From positions 1 to 61,427 of the forward strand of contig JASANZ010002170.1 in assembly GCA_030849805.1 (NCBI GenBank): a stretch of DNA of 61,427 nucleotides, written 5' to 3'. The position numbers and the translations under genes are program-made. Shown piece after piece: positions 44,293-55,063 of the stretch. The stretch is from Sergeia podlipaevii (Eukaryota > Euglenozoa > Kinetoplastea > Trypanosomatida > Trypanosomatidae). Positions within the stretch are counted from its first letter, which is position 1, and each line of letters begins with the position of its first letter. The notes beneath the pieces were generated by a model. The model saw nothing but the letters and a program-made list of their open reading frames with translations. It ran no database searches and was not told the origin of the DNA.

Positions 44293-45097
44293 CGTGTATG
44301 CGACTGAAGAAAAGAAATCAGGCACGAACTCACCTGCAATGATAGATATACAACAACAGTTTAGAGCAAAGCTGCACTATAACTTCCCTTTTCCTTTGTA
44401 ACTTTCTTCTCTCTTGAAACAGATGTATTGAATAAGTTGAATACTGCGAATTGTAGTAATAGCGGTAGGAACAATAATAATAATAAAAGAAATTACCTGC
44501 TAGTTGCTAGGACTGTAGCAAAAAGGGAGAAAACAAGAGAAGGGCAAGCAGCGGCAAGTAGGTAGTAATCATCCATCATAAACAAGCAAAGTAACAACAA
44601 CAACAAAAAATAGCAAAAAAAAAATGAATAGGAAGATTATAGCAGTAAATGGAAATAAAAGGACTAGCGCACAACTGTGTGTGAAAGCAAAAAAAGAACT
44701 GCTCTCCAAATACTAACAAATGCATTTCTCTTTTTTTTTTTAATGAAGAAAGTTCTAGATATCAGCGATGCCCCACAACAACAAAGAGGAGAAAAAAAAG
44801 CGTGTACAAAAAGTGAATAGTGGGAAGATAACAACAATAACAAAGATAATCATCGCAATAAAAAGGAAGAGAAAAAAAAAAAGAAAATCTAGTGAAAGAA
44901 GAGGTGCACAAAGATATCTCCCCTCACAACCATCTAGTGAACAATGCAAAAAAAAAAAGAGAAGTTGAAAAGAAAAAAATATCAAAGCAGCTGACATCTA
45001 AAATAAACAAAGAAAAATAAATCCTGATGATTTCTAATTCTAGTAAAAAAAAAAAAAATGGAATTTGTTGTGTAGTTTCCCTCCCTCTGTCTATCAT
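44293..45097 (-). other. Intergenic spacer, no gene seen
   Basis: A-rich spacer with AAC repeats near 44596. Open frames are Lys- or Phe-rich and rejected. Confidence 0.5.
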
Positions 45098-46003
45098 CTA
45101 AGAGCGCGGACGCTTTCCAGTAGGTGGAGAGATGTTGTTTGGCACGTAGTAGTACTTCATAAGAAACGGGTGAGAGAGCACGTGATGCAGAGGCATCCTC
45201 TTTGATCCGTCACGAACCAAAAGACTGGAAATGAGATGCTTCGCCTCGGGTGGTACGCTGTCAGGGATGGTGTACTGCATGGCGTGAATCTTCTTGTAAA
45301 TCTGATCGTTTTCCTTGCTCACGAACGGCGTGTGACCGACAAGAAGCTCAAAGCAGAAGATGCCAAGACACCACAAGTCCGCGCTGGCGTCGTACGCCTG
45401 ACGGGCGACAATTTCAGGGGGAAAGTACTCTGGGGTACCGCAAGACGTCTTGCGGCGATTTGCTGGGTCGTGCACGGACCAACCAAAGTCAGCGAGCTTG
45501 ATGTTCTGGTTGTGGTCTAATAGGATATTCTCTGGCTTGATATCGCGATGCAAAATGTGGTGCTGATGCAGATAGAGGAGTGCCTCGCCGAGCTGAGCCA
45601 CATAGCGGGCGGCAGTCGTGGGTGGGAACAGCTTCACCCGGTTCAATTCGCTATAGAGCATGCCGTTACTGCAGGGCTCCAGTACTAGGTAAATGTCCGA
45701 TTCGTCGTAGAAGTACGCGTACGTCCGTAGCAGGTACTTATGGCGAGTGTTAAATGCAATCTCAATCTCACGTCGAAGCTGATTAATGATGTCGAACTCA
45801 GCCAATTTTTTGATGGACAGCTTCTTGATAGCGACGATGAAGTTGCTACGTCGAACAGAGGCGAGGTAGACATCGCCATAGTTGCCGCCTCCAAGCTTGT
45901 GGAGAAGCTCAAAATCACCAATAGTCCACGTGCTCTTTGGAGCAGGAGGGGCAATAATGAAATCGCTCAAGATGCGATCTTCTGGACCAGCTTCAGTCGC
46001 CAT
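45098..46003 (-). CDS. AUK1: Aurora-family protein kinase (AUK1/AIRK type)
   Basis: 301 residues from the ATG at 46003 (MATEAGPEDR); 35 upstream codons lack an ATG. The kinase domain fills nearly the whole protein: glycine loop LGGGNYGDVY (37-46), catalytic lysine K60 in VAIKK, HRDIKPEN (152-159), DFG at 172-174, and activation loop RRKTSCGTPEY, with T186 aligned to the activating threonine of human Aurora A. The short N-terminus and tail match trypanosomatid Aurora kinase 1, the catalytic part of the chromosomal passenger complex that controls mitosis and kinetoplastid cytokinesis. All catalytic residues are present. Adjacency to RAD50, RPS26 and RAD51 fits a conserved block. Confidence 0.9.
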   Translation of the reverse strand: MATEAGPEDRILSDFIIAPPAPKSTWTIGDFELLHKLGGGNYGDVYLASVRRSNFIVAIKKLSIKKLAEFDIINQLRREIEIAFNTRHKYLLRTYAYFYDESDIYLVLEPCSNGMLYSELNRVKLFPPTTAARYVAQLGEALLYLHQHHILHRDIKPENILLDHNQNIKLADFGWSVHDPANRRKTSCGTPEYFPPEIVARQAYDASADLWCLGIFCFELLVGHTPFVSKENDQIYKKIHAMQYTIPDSVPPEAKHLISSLLVRDGSKRMPLHHVLSHPFLMKYYYVPNNISPPTGKRPRS

Positions 46004-46587
46004 GATATATGTATGTGCGATGGGAAAATGTAATGGCAACACACACTCTCCACTTTTAATCTCTATATGTATACGTGTGAGTATGTACGTAAATCTGTCC
46101 ACAAACAAGCAATCCTAGTCAACCAAGACAGAAAAAAAGCTTTAGAAATTAAAACACGGAGTAGAAAAAAATACAGTGTTCAATAGTAAACTGAAATACC
46201 AAAATAGAAAAGCCTTATCATCATAAAAAAAAAATTTCATTTGGCGATGTATCCATTGATAAACATACAATCTTCATCTATTTCTTTTTTAGAAAAATGT
46301 GTAAATGAAAAATGTAACATTGAGCATCACGCTTAGGCTTGTATCTGGAAAGATTGTAGTTGAACGCAACTATTGTTTTCAATCCTCACTCTCTCTCTCC
46401 CTCTATCTACCCATCTATCTATCTATATATAGACCGCTCTCCCCACCATCCATCATTTTCCTTGTACACGTGAACAGTTCATAATAATGATATAACTGTA
46501 AGAAAGCCATCAAGAAAAAAAAAAGGGGGAGAAAGGAAGAGGCAGACAAAGCGAGAAAGAAGCCCCATCTCGCTCTGTTTCATGCGC
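46004..46587 (-). other. Intergenic spacer, no gene seen
   Basis: AT-rich spacer with a TCTA repeat near 46410-46430. It should contain the 3' end of RAD50 mRNA. No gene recognised. Confidence 0.5.
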
Positions 46588-49500
46588 TCACGCAAACAGC
46601 TGATTAAAAGTGCGTTTCTCAACCACAGAAAACGCCCCCTCGCGATCCTTGTGGACATAGTAGAAGAAATCAAGGCCCTGACCGCCGAGTGCACGCACAA
46701 ACTGCTCGTCGTGAGTAATGACGACCAGCTGGAAGTGCTTCACAGTGCGGCGTGTCTCAATCAGAACGCGCAGCGCCTCCGCAAGAGCCCTGGCGTTGTC
46801 CTCGTCCAGATTGGTGGTCGGTTCATCCAGAGCGAGGATACCACACTCACAGCAGAAAGCCTCGCTGAGTGCAAGACGGATGATGACAGAGGCAAGCACC
46901 TTCTGGCCGGCGCTGCATCGCCCACGCATGTCCAGCTCCGTGTCGCCGCGCTTCATCACGACGCGGTAGTTGTAACTCCTGCGCGCCGCCGTCGTGGTGG
47001 TGTTCTCCGTCTCAGAGCGGATCTCAATTGTGTCGATATCGCTGCCCCTGTATGTCTGCCGCCACAAGTCGCCAATAATCTGGTTAATCTGCTTAATCTT
47101 TTCCTGGTGATACGACTGCACAGCCTTTTCCAGAACACTGTAGTATTTGTCGATATCCTTCACTGTGATTTCAGTCGTCTGCACCTTGAGAAAGGTGGAG
47201 CGGTAGCGCTTTTCGATATTCTGGTACTTGTCCTTGGCCAACTGTGCCTTGAGTGCACTCATGTCCTGCAGCATCGCCTCCACGTTGCCCTGCTGCTGCG
47301 CTCTGAACCTCTCCAGCTCACCGATCTTGGCACGAATCATCTCCCGCAGCTTCGGCAAGGATTCGTTCTCTGCACCCTCGCCCAGTATTCTCAAAGTGCT
47401 TTGCATTCGACCCTCTTGAGGGCCCCCAGCGCCGCTCTTGAGCTCCCTGAGCGTTTTCTCCACATCTGCCAAGAGAGCCGCGTCCTCCTCCAGTGAGCAC
47501 CGTACTTCCAGCACCTCAATCTGCCGCCGCACCTGCACTTCACGTGTGACGTGCTGTGCTATCGCCTGCCGCGTCTCCTCAATCTCGCTTGTCAAGGAGC
47601 ACACCTCCTGTGCGTGACGGGCATGGGTCTTTTCCATGCGCGCCAGCTCGTCTCGAGCTGCCTGCAGTGCCCTCGCTCCTCCAGCACGCACATACTGCAA
47701 CACCTTCGGCACCGATCCTTCCAAAGCGCGCAACTTTTGCTCAGCCGCATCGAGAGTGGCCCTCGCGATCTCCTCCGCGCTGTGGCGGCTCGCACGCACC
47801 TTAGCTACTGCTGCGTTCGTGGCTTCCAAGGAGCGATCCAGCTGGATCCTATTCGCCATGATGTTGTTCAGTCGTGCTTGATGCGTCTCCGATTCCTTCT
47901 TCAAGTTTTGCAGTGCGGCTTCCAGGTCGTCCAGTTTGGCCATGGCAAGCTCCAGCTGATACAACTCCGTCCGCTTTGCCGCCAGCTCGCCTTCTACGGA
48001 AGTATCGCCGTCTGCCTCCTCGAGCCGCATGCGCTGCTCCTCATCCAGCTGCACGCTAAGGTTGTGATGATGCTCCTGTGCGTGCTCGTACTCTACCTCA
48101 AGCTCCTCGTATGATTTTCTGCGGTTGTCGTCATCGTCATCCTCATTCTTCTCTGAGTCCTCCTTCGCGCTCAGCTCCTTCTCGATATCCGCCAGCTGTC
48201 GCTCTCGTACCGCCAATCGACTACGGGCATCTGCGATCTCGCCTTCTAGCACAACGAGTCCGGCCATGCGAGCTGCCACACGGTCGAGACTTTGAAGCTC
48301 CACACGCAACGCCTCCACCCGCTCCGATGCCTCCGCCTGGGCAGTGGCGCACTGCTCAAGTTCAGTTGAAAAAGCTTGCGCGCGTTCGTTAAGAGAAGGC
48401 ATGATAGCACGCAAACGGCGTACATCGCCAACGCTCTTTCCTACCCTGTCAATCGCCTCTACACGTGCCGTCGCGGCACTCGCTGCCGTCCGCGCCGCCT
48501 CCATGGCAGCCGGGGACGTCTGTTGTCGCTCCCTGTTGGCAGAAACAAACTTAGCACAAGCATCAGCTGAGTCAAACGTACGGTCGCATGTGGCGCACTT
48601 GTTCGCCGCCTGGGCCACTTCCACAAAGTTGCAGTAACAGTGCGACATGGCCTCCAGCGTATGCAGGCGGCGCACTGCAGCCTCAGCCTGCGTCTTGGCC
48701 TCCGCAAGCGTTGACTCGTAGTGATCCAGTGCGGCGTCCACGTCAGAAACAGCAAACTTTTCCGTCTCTTTAGCGGAAGAATCAGGGGAAAGGAGAACGG
48801 CAGAGCAGGCCTCAAGCATAGCAGCCAGCTCTGCCTCTGTAGACACCAGTTCCTCCATCGTGGTGGACTTCTTGTGCTCAAGGAGAGCCCTGCGTTGCTC
48901 CAGTGCTGCCAGCGCTGTGCGTGCGGTGCCCACTTCTCCTTCCTTGACCCCACGCCGTCTCGTAACATTTGCAGCTGTCGTGTGTGCCACAACGGCAACG
49001 GTGGCGTTACTACTAGTGCTACTGCTAGAAGAGATGGAGAGCGGTACGTGAAGCTCAGCCAGTCCCGGTGCTAGCTCCTCAAGCTGCCTCATCAACGTAG
49101 CGGCACGTTGGTCGACATAGCCACGTAGGTTGGCCAGCTCCGTCTCGCCACCAGCGAGCTGCTTGCGCTTGGACAGCTCGCGCCGCAGTCGTGCCAGCAG
49201 TCTATTCTGCGCCTCCATCTCCTCCAATAAGCGCTGACGCTGCTGCTGATACGCTCCGCGTTTGCGCACCTCCGCCGCCGCCGCACACCGCGCCTCTAGC
49301 TGGGCAATGGACTGTCGAGTAGACTTTAATGCGGCACGCGTGCGGTCAGGCGCGAGAGAGGCGTCCGCTGCTTTGGTCTCCTGTATCCGAGTCGCGATGC
49401 CTTCCATCAAGCGGCCTAACACCTCCCTCTCCTTGTCCTCTGCGTCCCTAGAACGCAATACTACTTGTCTCTCCTCCTCAGCGTTGCGCAAAGCCTCGGC

Positions 49501-50766
49501 AGTGTCCGTGGCGGCGGTATAGACGGCCTGCCGTGCCTGTGCGACAGCCTCCGTGGCGGACGTCATCACGCGACTCAGAGCACGCTCATCCACGCTTCCC
49601 TCAGCCAGTGCCGCAGAGGCCCACTCATCTCCATCACCACCAACTGATGCCAAGAGTTCACGTAGAGCCGCGGCCTCTTGCTTGTGCACGCGGTCGTCCC
49701 TCTCCATGGTGTTCAACTGAGAGCGCAGCTGATACACCTGCCCCTCCTCCTGCCTCGCAGACTGGGTAGCAGTCGACAGCTGTTCCATCTTTCTTTTTAC
49801 GAGTAAATCAGCTTGACTGGCTTCCTCCGCAAGACCACGTTGCACCTCAAGCACCTGCTCGAGCGTCTGCGAGATCTCTGGCAACCCCGCCTTGGCAATG
49901 CGATCCCGCTTCTCGCCCATGCGGCCTTGGATAGATGACTGCCTGCGCGCCAGGTCTTCAATATTCTGCTCCACCGCGTCCAATGCGGCGGACACAGAGA
50001 GAAGCTCCTTCAGCTCCGGCTCTATGCTTCGGTTGCGTCCCTCAAAGGCACGCACGCGCTCCTCCTTCGCTTCAATGTCGGTCTGCAGCTGTTTTGCCTG
50101 ATCTCTGTGCTCACGTAACGCAAGCAGGCTCGCCTCGTGCTCCTTCTGCTGACGGCGAAACTCCTTGCTGTTCTCACGAAACCGATCGAGCGCAAGCACG
50201 TACCGCGTCGCCGCGAAGATATCGTCAAAGATACGCTTCACATCCTTGGGGGGTGCGAGAGGCCAGTTGCAATCCTCCTGGTGGCAAAAAATAACGTGCT
50301 CAAGCACTGCGGGGGACACTCCAAGCATCTCAGGCACTACGCGATCCACGTCGCTCGCGCGGTACGTGCTCGACGTCACCTTGCGTGTCACCGTATCCTG
50401 ATACGCAATGGTATTGTCTAACGTAGTAAAGCTGATCTTATTGCGGGTGCGTGCTACCTGGAACGAGCGAATGACCTGCATGAGCTTCCCTCCTTTCCCT
50501 GTAAATACTAGTCGAATCTGGGCTTTCACCTCTGAAGCCCCCACCACCTTGGGGTCATACACAAAGGAACTTTTCTCAGCGCCGCTGCCCGGGGGCATGG
50601 CGCCTGTGCACGCGTTCAGCAGGGCCTCAATGATGGTCGTCTTGCCAGCACCATTCTTGCCTAGAATGACCGTCAGCGGCTTCTGGAAGTCTATTACTTG
50701 CTTCTTGGCAGGATTGGGGTCAAAACTGCGAATGCCAGAAATCTGCAATTGCTCGATACTCGTCAT
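46588..50766 (-). CDS. RAD50: RAD50 DNA double-strand-break repair ATPase
   Basis: 1392 residues from the ATG at 50766 (MTSIEQLQIS); the four codons before it start from TTG. Residues 36-43 are the Walker A loop GKNGAGKT, followed by the RAD50-typical HVIFCHQED segment. Long antiparallel coiled coils flank the zinc hook CATC at 724-727 (NKCATCDRTF). The C-terminal half of the ATPase has the signature motif in GRCSAGQKVLASVIIRLAL and Walker B LALDEPTTNLD near residue 1310. As part of the MRE11-RAD50 complex it tethers and processes DNA ends before strand exchange by RAD51, whose gene lies two genes upstream. Length and domains are as expected. Confidence 0.96.
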   Translation of the reverse strand: MTSIEQLQISGIRSFDPNPAKKQVIDFQKPLTVILGKNGAGKTTIIEALLNACTGAMPPGSGAEKSSFVYDPKVVGASEVKAQIRLVFTGKGGKLMQVIRSFQVARTRNKISFTTLDNTIAYQDTVTRKVTSSTYRASDVDRVVPEMLGVSPAVLEHVIFCHQEDCNWPLAPPKDVKRIFDDIFAATRYVLALDRFRENSKEFRRQQKEHEASLLALREHRDQAKQLQTDIEAKEERVRAFEGRNRSIEPELKELLSVSAALDAVEQNIEDLARRQSSIQGRMGEKRDRIAKAGLPEISQTLEQVLEVQRGLAEEASQADLLVKRKMEQLSTATQSARQEEGQVYQLRSQLNTMERDDRVHKQEAAALRELLASVGGDGDEWASAALAEGSVDERALSRVMTSATEAVAQARQAVYTAATDTAEALRNAEEERQVVLRSRDAEDKEREVLGRLMEGIATRIQETKAADASLAPDRTRAALKSTRQSIAQLEARCAAAAEVRKRGAYQQQRQRLLEEMEAQNRLLARLRRELSKRKQLAGGETELANLRGYVDQRAATLMRQLEELAPGLAELHVPLSISSSSSTSSNATVAVVAHTTAANVTRRRGVKEGEVGTARTALAALEQRRALLEHKKSTTMEELVSTEAELAAMLEACSAVLLSPDSSAKETEKFAVSDVDAALDHYESTLAEAKTQAEAAVRRLHTLEAMSHCYCNFVEVAQAANKCATCDRTFDSADACAKFVSANRERQQTSPAAMEAARTAASAATARVEAIDRVGKSVGDVRRLRAIMPSLNERAQAFSTELEQCATAQAEASERVEALRVELQSLDRVAARMAGLVVLEGEIADARSRLAVRERQLADIEKELSAKEDSEKNEDDDDDNRRKSYEELEVEYEHAQEHHHNLSVQLDEEQRMRLEEADGDTSVEGELAAKRTELYQLELAMAKLDDLEAALQNLKKESETHQARLNNIMANRIQLDRSLEATNAAVAKVRASRHSAEEIARATLDAAEQKLRALEGSVPKVLQYVRAGGARALQAARDELARMEKTHARHAQEVCSLTSEIEETRQAIAQHVTREVQVRRQIEVLEVRCSLEEDAALLADVEKTLRELKSGAGGPQEGRMQSTLRILGEGAENESLPKLREMIRAKIGELERFRAQQQGNVEAMLQDMSALKAQLAKDKYQNIEKRYRSTFLKVQTTEITVKDIDKYYSVLEKAVQSYHQEKIKQINQIIGDLWRQTYRGSDIDTIEIRSETENTTTTAARRSYNYRVVMKRGDTELDMRGRCSAGQKVLASVIIRLALSEAFCCECGILALDEPTTNLDEDNARALAEALRVLIETRRTVKHFQLVVITHDEQFVRALGGQGLDFFYYVHKDREGAFSVVEKRTFNQLFA

Positions 50767-51653
50767 CCCGAAGTACAAAGGGAAAAAAAAAATAATGAGA
50801 GGGGTGAGGGCAGCAAAATGTATGTATATTTGCTTGTGAACGAAAAAAAATAGGTATCTAAGCTATCGTTTCCTAAGCCAATATGAATTACGAGGTGGCT
50901 ACTCAAGTGTGTATGTGTGTGTGTGTGTGTGTTTCTGATCAATAAATCTAAATGTAATATCTTTTTTTCTTCTTCAGCAGTACTATCTTTACTTGAAGTG
51001 TCTAGAAGGCTTCACTCGTGTGATGCAACAACAAAGGCAAGGCCAAAAAATGAAAATCTCTCGGCGCGGACTTGCAAGAGGCGCACAAGATAGAAAAAAA
51101 AAGGACGGATGCCGGCGGGGATATATCCTATGCGCGCACCTCGAGTGCAACCGGTAAGAGACAACAAACTATCGCTTCTTTCATGACAAGGAAAAAAAAA
51201 GGAGAAGAAAGACACAAAACAATTATCCCTGAAATATAGCACTCCTACTGCTTTGTAGCCGTAGCAAAAGCAAAAGAGAAAGTTGATAAGTAGCAACGGA
51301 TAAAAAATACGATGTGTGTGTGTTGCCAGAAAGCATGCGAGCTCCCCCCATCACGCATGATTGAATAATATATGTTCTTCTTTTTTTTTTTTTAATGATG
51401 CGCTAGCGCACACCAAAAAATAAGGAAAAAATAAAAGTGACTTGGGGAAGTCATTGACTAGAAGAAAGTCAAGGAAAAGAAAAGGGCGTAGCTTCTCAAT
51501 TTTTTTTTCCGCATCCTATACCCAGCCGCTAACACACCATACATTGTCAAGCAACATGAGAAAGAAAGAAAGAAAAGTAAAAAAAAAAAAAATGCATCTC
51601 CCCATACAGAAGTAAGGCAAGAAACAGCTTATTTTCTCTATATCTTTTCCCTT
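50767..51653 (-). other. Intergenic spacer, no gene seen
   Basis: AT-rich spacer with a (GT)n run near 50911-50932 and A/T tracts. It contains the predicted RAD50 acceptor. No gene recognised. Confidence 0.5.
50833..50851 (-). promoter_or_regulatory. Predicted spliced-leader acceptor for RAD50
   Basis: A T-rich tract on the transcript strand (plus-strand 50842-50851) precedes an AG at 50834-50833, about 67 nt before the ATG. A second pyrimidine stretch nearer the ATG has no AG after it. Predicted. Confidence 0.35.
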
Positions 51654-51998
51654 TTAGTTCTTCTTGCCGGTGGCGGGGCGGAAGGGCACCTTGGAGGTGT
51701 AGCGGATCTTACGCTTCTCCACAGGGCGAGCACGGACAGTGCGGCTGTGAATGGCGCAAGCAATGCAGAAGCGCTGCTTCATGTACAGCTTGGGCATGGG
51801 GAAGCCAGCACCGTAGAACTCGGAGGCCTCCGCAACATCGCGAGCGGAAGCGGCATCGAGCATGCGGCGAACAACGAAGCGGCCGACAGCCTTGTCCTTG
51901 GGACAGAGGCGGCCACAGTTGAAGCAGTGCACGGGCTTGACGCGACCGCGGCTGCCCGGGGGCTTGGAACGACCGTGATTGCGGCGCTTGGTGGTCAT
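51654..51998 (-). CDS. RPS26: Ribosomal protein S26 (eS26)
   Basis: 114 residues from the ATG at 51998 (MTTKRRNHGRS), nearly the same length as human S26. The basic N-terminus, the zinc-binding cysteines C25, C28, C78 and C81 (HCFNCGR and FCIACAIHS) and the central VRRMLDAASARDV segment identify the protein. The C-terminus is the lysine/arginine-rich tail KVPFRPATGKKN. eS26 sits near the mRNA exit site of the small ribosomal subunit. It lies between RAD51 and RAD50. Confidence 0.97.
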   Translation of the reverse strand: MTTKRRNHGRSKPPGSRGRVKPVHCFNCGRLCPKDKAVGRFVVRRMLDAASARDVAEASEFYGAGFPMPKLYMKQRFCIACAIHSRTVRARPVEKRKIRYTSKVPFRPATGKKN

Positions 51999-52018
51999 AT
52001 TTCCTTTCTTTCCTAAGT

Positions 52019-52086
52019 CTGTTTTCAATAAAAGTAATATAATAATTTAAAAAAGCAACATTAATAGAGAGAGAAAAAAATGAAAT
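52019..52086 (-). promoter_or_regulatory. Predicted spliced-leader acceptor for RPS26
   Basis: A strong pyrimidine tract on the transcript strand (plus-strand 52063-52086) with the next AG at 52020-52019, some 21 nt before the ATG, a short leader typical of ribosomal protein genes. Predicted. Confidence 0.45.
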
Positions 52087-52671
52087 GTATTTGAGATAGT
52101 ACAATCAGCAAGGAAGGGAAGGATAAAAAAAAACACTGCACGGAAAATAAACTGCAGCAAAAATTAAAAACATAAATCAGCAATAGCATACATGCCTTGA
52201 AAAAAAAAAAAGAATTTGACTCCATACAGTAAATGCTATCAACACCTTGTAAAAAAAACAAAAAACAGAAAAGCATCGCCACCACCTCCAAATTTTGCTT
52301 CACACAGAATGAATAACAGTAATAATAATAAATATGGCAATCTGCACGAGTAGGGTGCGCGACAACAGATCGGCAGCGTGCGTCATAGCATAAACACATT
52401 TCACGTCGTGTACACAAACACGAGCTCTGAAAAGGAGGAGAGAAAAAAAAAAGAAAAAGAACGTACACTAGTACTGTAATCATAAGTTATCACACAAAGG
52501 GAAAAAATAGGAGTTCTCAAAACAAAACTACAAAGATTCATCAGATACGCAAAAACAAAAGAAAAAAAATAGGAAAAAGCAACAATAAGAGAAACGAAAA
52601 TGAATAAAAGTGATAATGCATGTATGCCCCCACAACCTGGTGTTCTTGAATATATGTATATATCTTGTAGT

Positions 52672-52896
52672 CTAAAGGTCGTAAATACATATATTTGAGT
52701 CCTTACTCGTCGGAGTGGTAAGCAGAACACAAGAAACCATCTCCTCTAGATGACTCTTACTAACAGTGACATGGATAGTGAAAAGAAGGGCTTTGCGCTG
52801 AGGCTCCCGTCGTGAAGCAGCCCACGTCAAAAAATCGGTGCGACTTATCGCTGAAAGCGGAGCGACCAGAACATGCAGCATTAGTACAACAAACAT
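52672..52896 (-). CDS. Possible small ORF, 74 codons
   Basis: ATG at 52896. The product begins MFVVLMLHVLVAPL, a signal-peptide-like hydrophobic stretch, followed by a mixed-composition body (TDFLTWAASRREPQRKALLF and following). Base composition here is clearly less AT-rich than the surrounding spacer between RAD51 and RPS26. I recognise no family. It could be a small gene, a fragment, a structured 3'UTR element of RAD51, or chance. Confidence 0.3.
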   Translation of the reverse strand: MFVVLMLHVLVAPLSAISRTDFLTWAASRREPQRKALLFTIHVTVSKSHLEEMVSCVLLTTPTSKDSNICIYDL

Positions 52897-53426
52897 CACA
52901 GATAAAAAAAAATGAAAAGAAAAGCAAAAAAAAACATGTGCGCCTATTCAACACAAACACCGCCATATCATGAAAAAAAAAAAGGCACGTCATATTCTGA
53001 ACCAAAGAACAGGAACGAAATTATATAGCAAGTGAACTTCTTGGTATAGCACGGTCACCAGCAAGTGTTTCTATTCCTCCTTTTTTTCACTAATTACTCT
53101 ACTCAATAAATAAAAAAGAGTACACAAGTACATAAAGGATACGAGCACAAACCCTCTAAAGGAAGAAGAAAAAAAAATATGTCGCGTCTGTTACGTGGAT
53201 CTATTTGAATATCCTCACGTACACGTATAGAGTGCCCTGACAGCAGCGCTGCAGGAAATTGAGTAATCTCAGTTGTGATGATGATGAAAAGGCAATAAAG
53301 TAGCAAAACACTAGTAATAGAGGTGATACTATTCATTCATTCCTTTTCACTCTCTCCTATACTTATTATTTTCCGTTCATGACGTCGAAAAAGAAATTGA
53401 TTACTTTCTATCTGTCCTCTCTCTCT

Positions 53427-54539
53427 CTACTCACGAGCGTCACCAACGCCATCGTCGTAGATACCAAAAATAGCCTCCGTCTCGGCGAGACACGGTGAGT
53501 CGTACACCTTCATGATACGCTGCTCGCCTCGACCCTTGCGCAGGCTCAAGCGCGTAGTGGAGGCGTGAGCCATAATGTGCCCGCCGATGGGCTTCCTCGG
53601 ATCTGCCTGGAACATCTGCGCCGATCCGTCCACGTTGGCTACCACCTGGTTCGTCACCACCACCGCCACGCCATACTCCTCAGCGAGGTTGTGAAGAGAG
53701 CGCAGAAACTTGCCGAGATGCATCTGGCGTGCAGCCAGCTCGTTACGGCCTTGGTAGTCAGTGCGATAGAGCGCCGTGGCAGAGTCGACCACAATAAGTG
53801 CAAAACGGTTTTCGGCCATCATGGCAGAAGCTTGAAGAAGAAGCTGCTGCTGGTGGTCTGTGTTGAAAGCACGCGCGCAGGCCACGTTGGCGAGTACATC
53901 CTCAGGATCGAGCTTGTAGCGCTCCGCCACGGCAACCAACCTTTCCGGGCGAAATGTACCTTCCGTATCAATGTACAACGCCATACCCTCCGCCCCCCCT
54001 TGAGAGATGGGGAGCTGGCAGGTGACGCACAGGGTGTGACACAGCTGGGACTTGCCAGTGCGGAACTCGCCAAAGAGCTCAGTGATGCTACCGGTCTCTA
54101 CGCCACCGCCAAGAACCTTATCGACCTCACGACTGCCGGTGGATATCATGATAATCTCCTTTCGCGCCTCATGATACGCTGTAGCCGAGGTGAAGCCCAT
54201 CGGCACCAACTTTGCGCACTCCATCATAATCTTTTCAGCTTTGTTTTCACTGATACCCTTGACCGCCAAAATGTTCCTTTTAGGAGCGTAAGCCACCGAT
54301 TCCACGGTGTAGAATCCGCTCTCCATGAGCTTCTTAATGTCCGAAGTAGCGATGCCGTAGTTCTCCAACACTTGAATGACGCGGAAACCACTACCACCTT
54401 CTGCTTGTTGCTGCTGTTGATGTTCGTCCTGGCCCACCTCCTTTGGTGTTGACTCTACCACTTCTTCATCAACCTCGACTTCCTCGACCTGCGCAGCGGG
54501 GCGACCGCGCTTCGCCTTGGCTTTGTTACGGGTCTGCAT
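53427..54539 (-). CDS. RAD51: RAD51 recombinase
   Basis: 370 residues from an ATG at 54539. The N-terminal 50 residues are Lys/Glu/Gln-rich and specific to this lineage. A helix-hairpin-helix domain follows (about 55-115), then the RecA core with Walker A GEFRTGKS at 157-164, Walker B ALIVVD at 247-252, [11 protein letters not shown] and the conserved [12 protein letters not shown] near the C-terminus, ending [11 protein letters not shown]51 forms the filament that carries out strand exchange. In trypanosomatids homologous recombination is central to repair and to antigen or gene-array change. All motifs are intact, and the C-terminus distinguishes it from DMC1 and the RAD51 paralogues. Confidence 0.96.
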   Translation of the reverse strand: MQTRNKAKAKRGRPAAQVEEVEVDEEVVESTPKEVGQDEHQQQQQAEGGSGFRVIQVLENYGIATSDIKKLMESGFYTVESVAYAPKRNILAVKGISENKAEKIMMECAKLVPMGFTSATAYHEARKEIIMISTGSREVDKVLGGGVETGSITELFGEFRTGKSQLCHTLCVTCQLPISQGGAEGMALYIDTEGTFRPERLVAVAERYKLDPEDVLANVACARAFNTDHQQQLLLQASAMMAENRFALIVVDSATALYRTDYQGRNELAARQMHLGKFLRSLHNLAEEYGVAVVVTNQVVANVDGSAQMFQADPRKPIGGHIMAHASTTRLSLRKGRGEQRIMKVYDSPCLAETEAIFGIYDDGVGDARE

Positions 54540-54620
54540 GTCTGAAAGTATCTGTCCTGGCTACGGTGTCTTACTTTTTCTTTTCGCAAAATGACAGTTT
54601 TCTAAACGCAAGTGAGCCTC

Positions 54621-54650
54621 CTATGAAAAATGAAGAGAAAAAAGGAAAAT
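54621..54650 (-). promoter_or_regulatory. Predicted spliced-leader acceptor for RAD51
   Basis: Pyrimidine tract on the transcript strand (plus-strand 54625-54650) followed directly by AG at 54622-54621, about 80 nt before the ATG. One of the clearest acceptors in the window. Predicted. Confidence 0.55.
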
Positions 54651-55042
54651 GCTCTAGCTTGGACTCTTTAACTAAAAAAAAGGAAAACAGCCAGCTAGTT
54701 TCCCCGTAATAGTCAGATTCTTGAGAACACTACTGAGGTAAAAGGTTTGATGTGCCACTGTAACTAACACCGACGTGATATGAAGAAAATTTCAAAAAGG
54801 AGACGCTTAGTATCTTTTGAAAGACACAAAGATAGATAGGAAAAAAAGGAAGATAAAAGAGGGAGAAAAAAATTCAACAAAAAAAAACATTATAATATTG
54901 AACAAAGCAGCAATAAAGAAAGGGCTGTTATAACTGTTTCTCCATCAAAAGAACAAAAAAGGAGCAAGTTGGCAAAAACAAGAAGTGGTTCACGCAGCTT
55001 TCTGTCTTTTGGTTTGATTTTTTTCTCTCGCATGTATAAATG

Positions 55043-55063
55043 TATATATATATATATATATAT
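55043..55063. repeat. (AT)n microsatellite
   Basis: Dinucleotide run in the spacer upstream of RAD51. Confidence 0.9.

Larger units (their letters stand above)
51999..53426 (-). other. Intergenic spacer RPS26-RAD51
   Basis: 1.4 kb of mostly A-rich sequence. It contains the RPS26 splice-acceptor region and a more balanced patch at 52672-52896 with a possible small ORF; otherwise nothing is seen. Confidence 0.5.

Noticed and set aside
46582..47496. 304-codon plus-strand frame
   Set aside because: Antisense to the well-identified RAD50 C-terminal ATPase.
53565..54452. 295-codon plus-strand frame
   Set aside because: Antisense to RAD51, with no recognisable domain.
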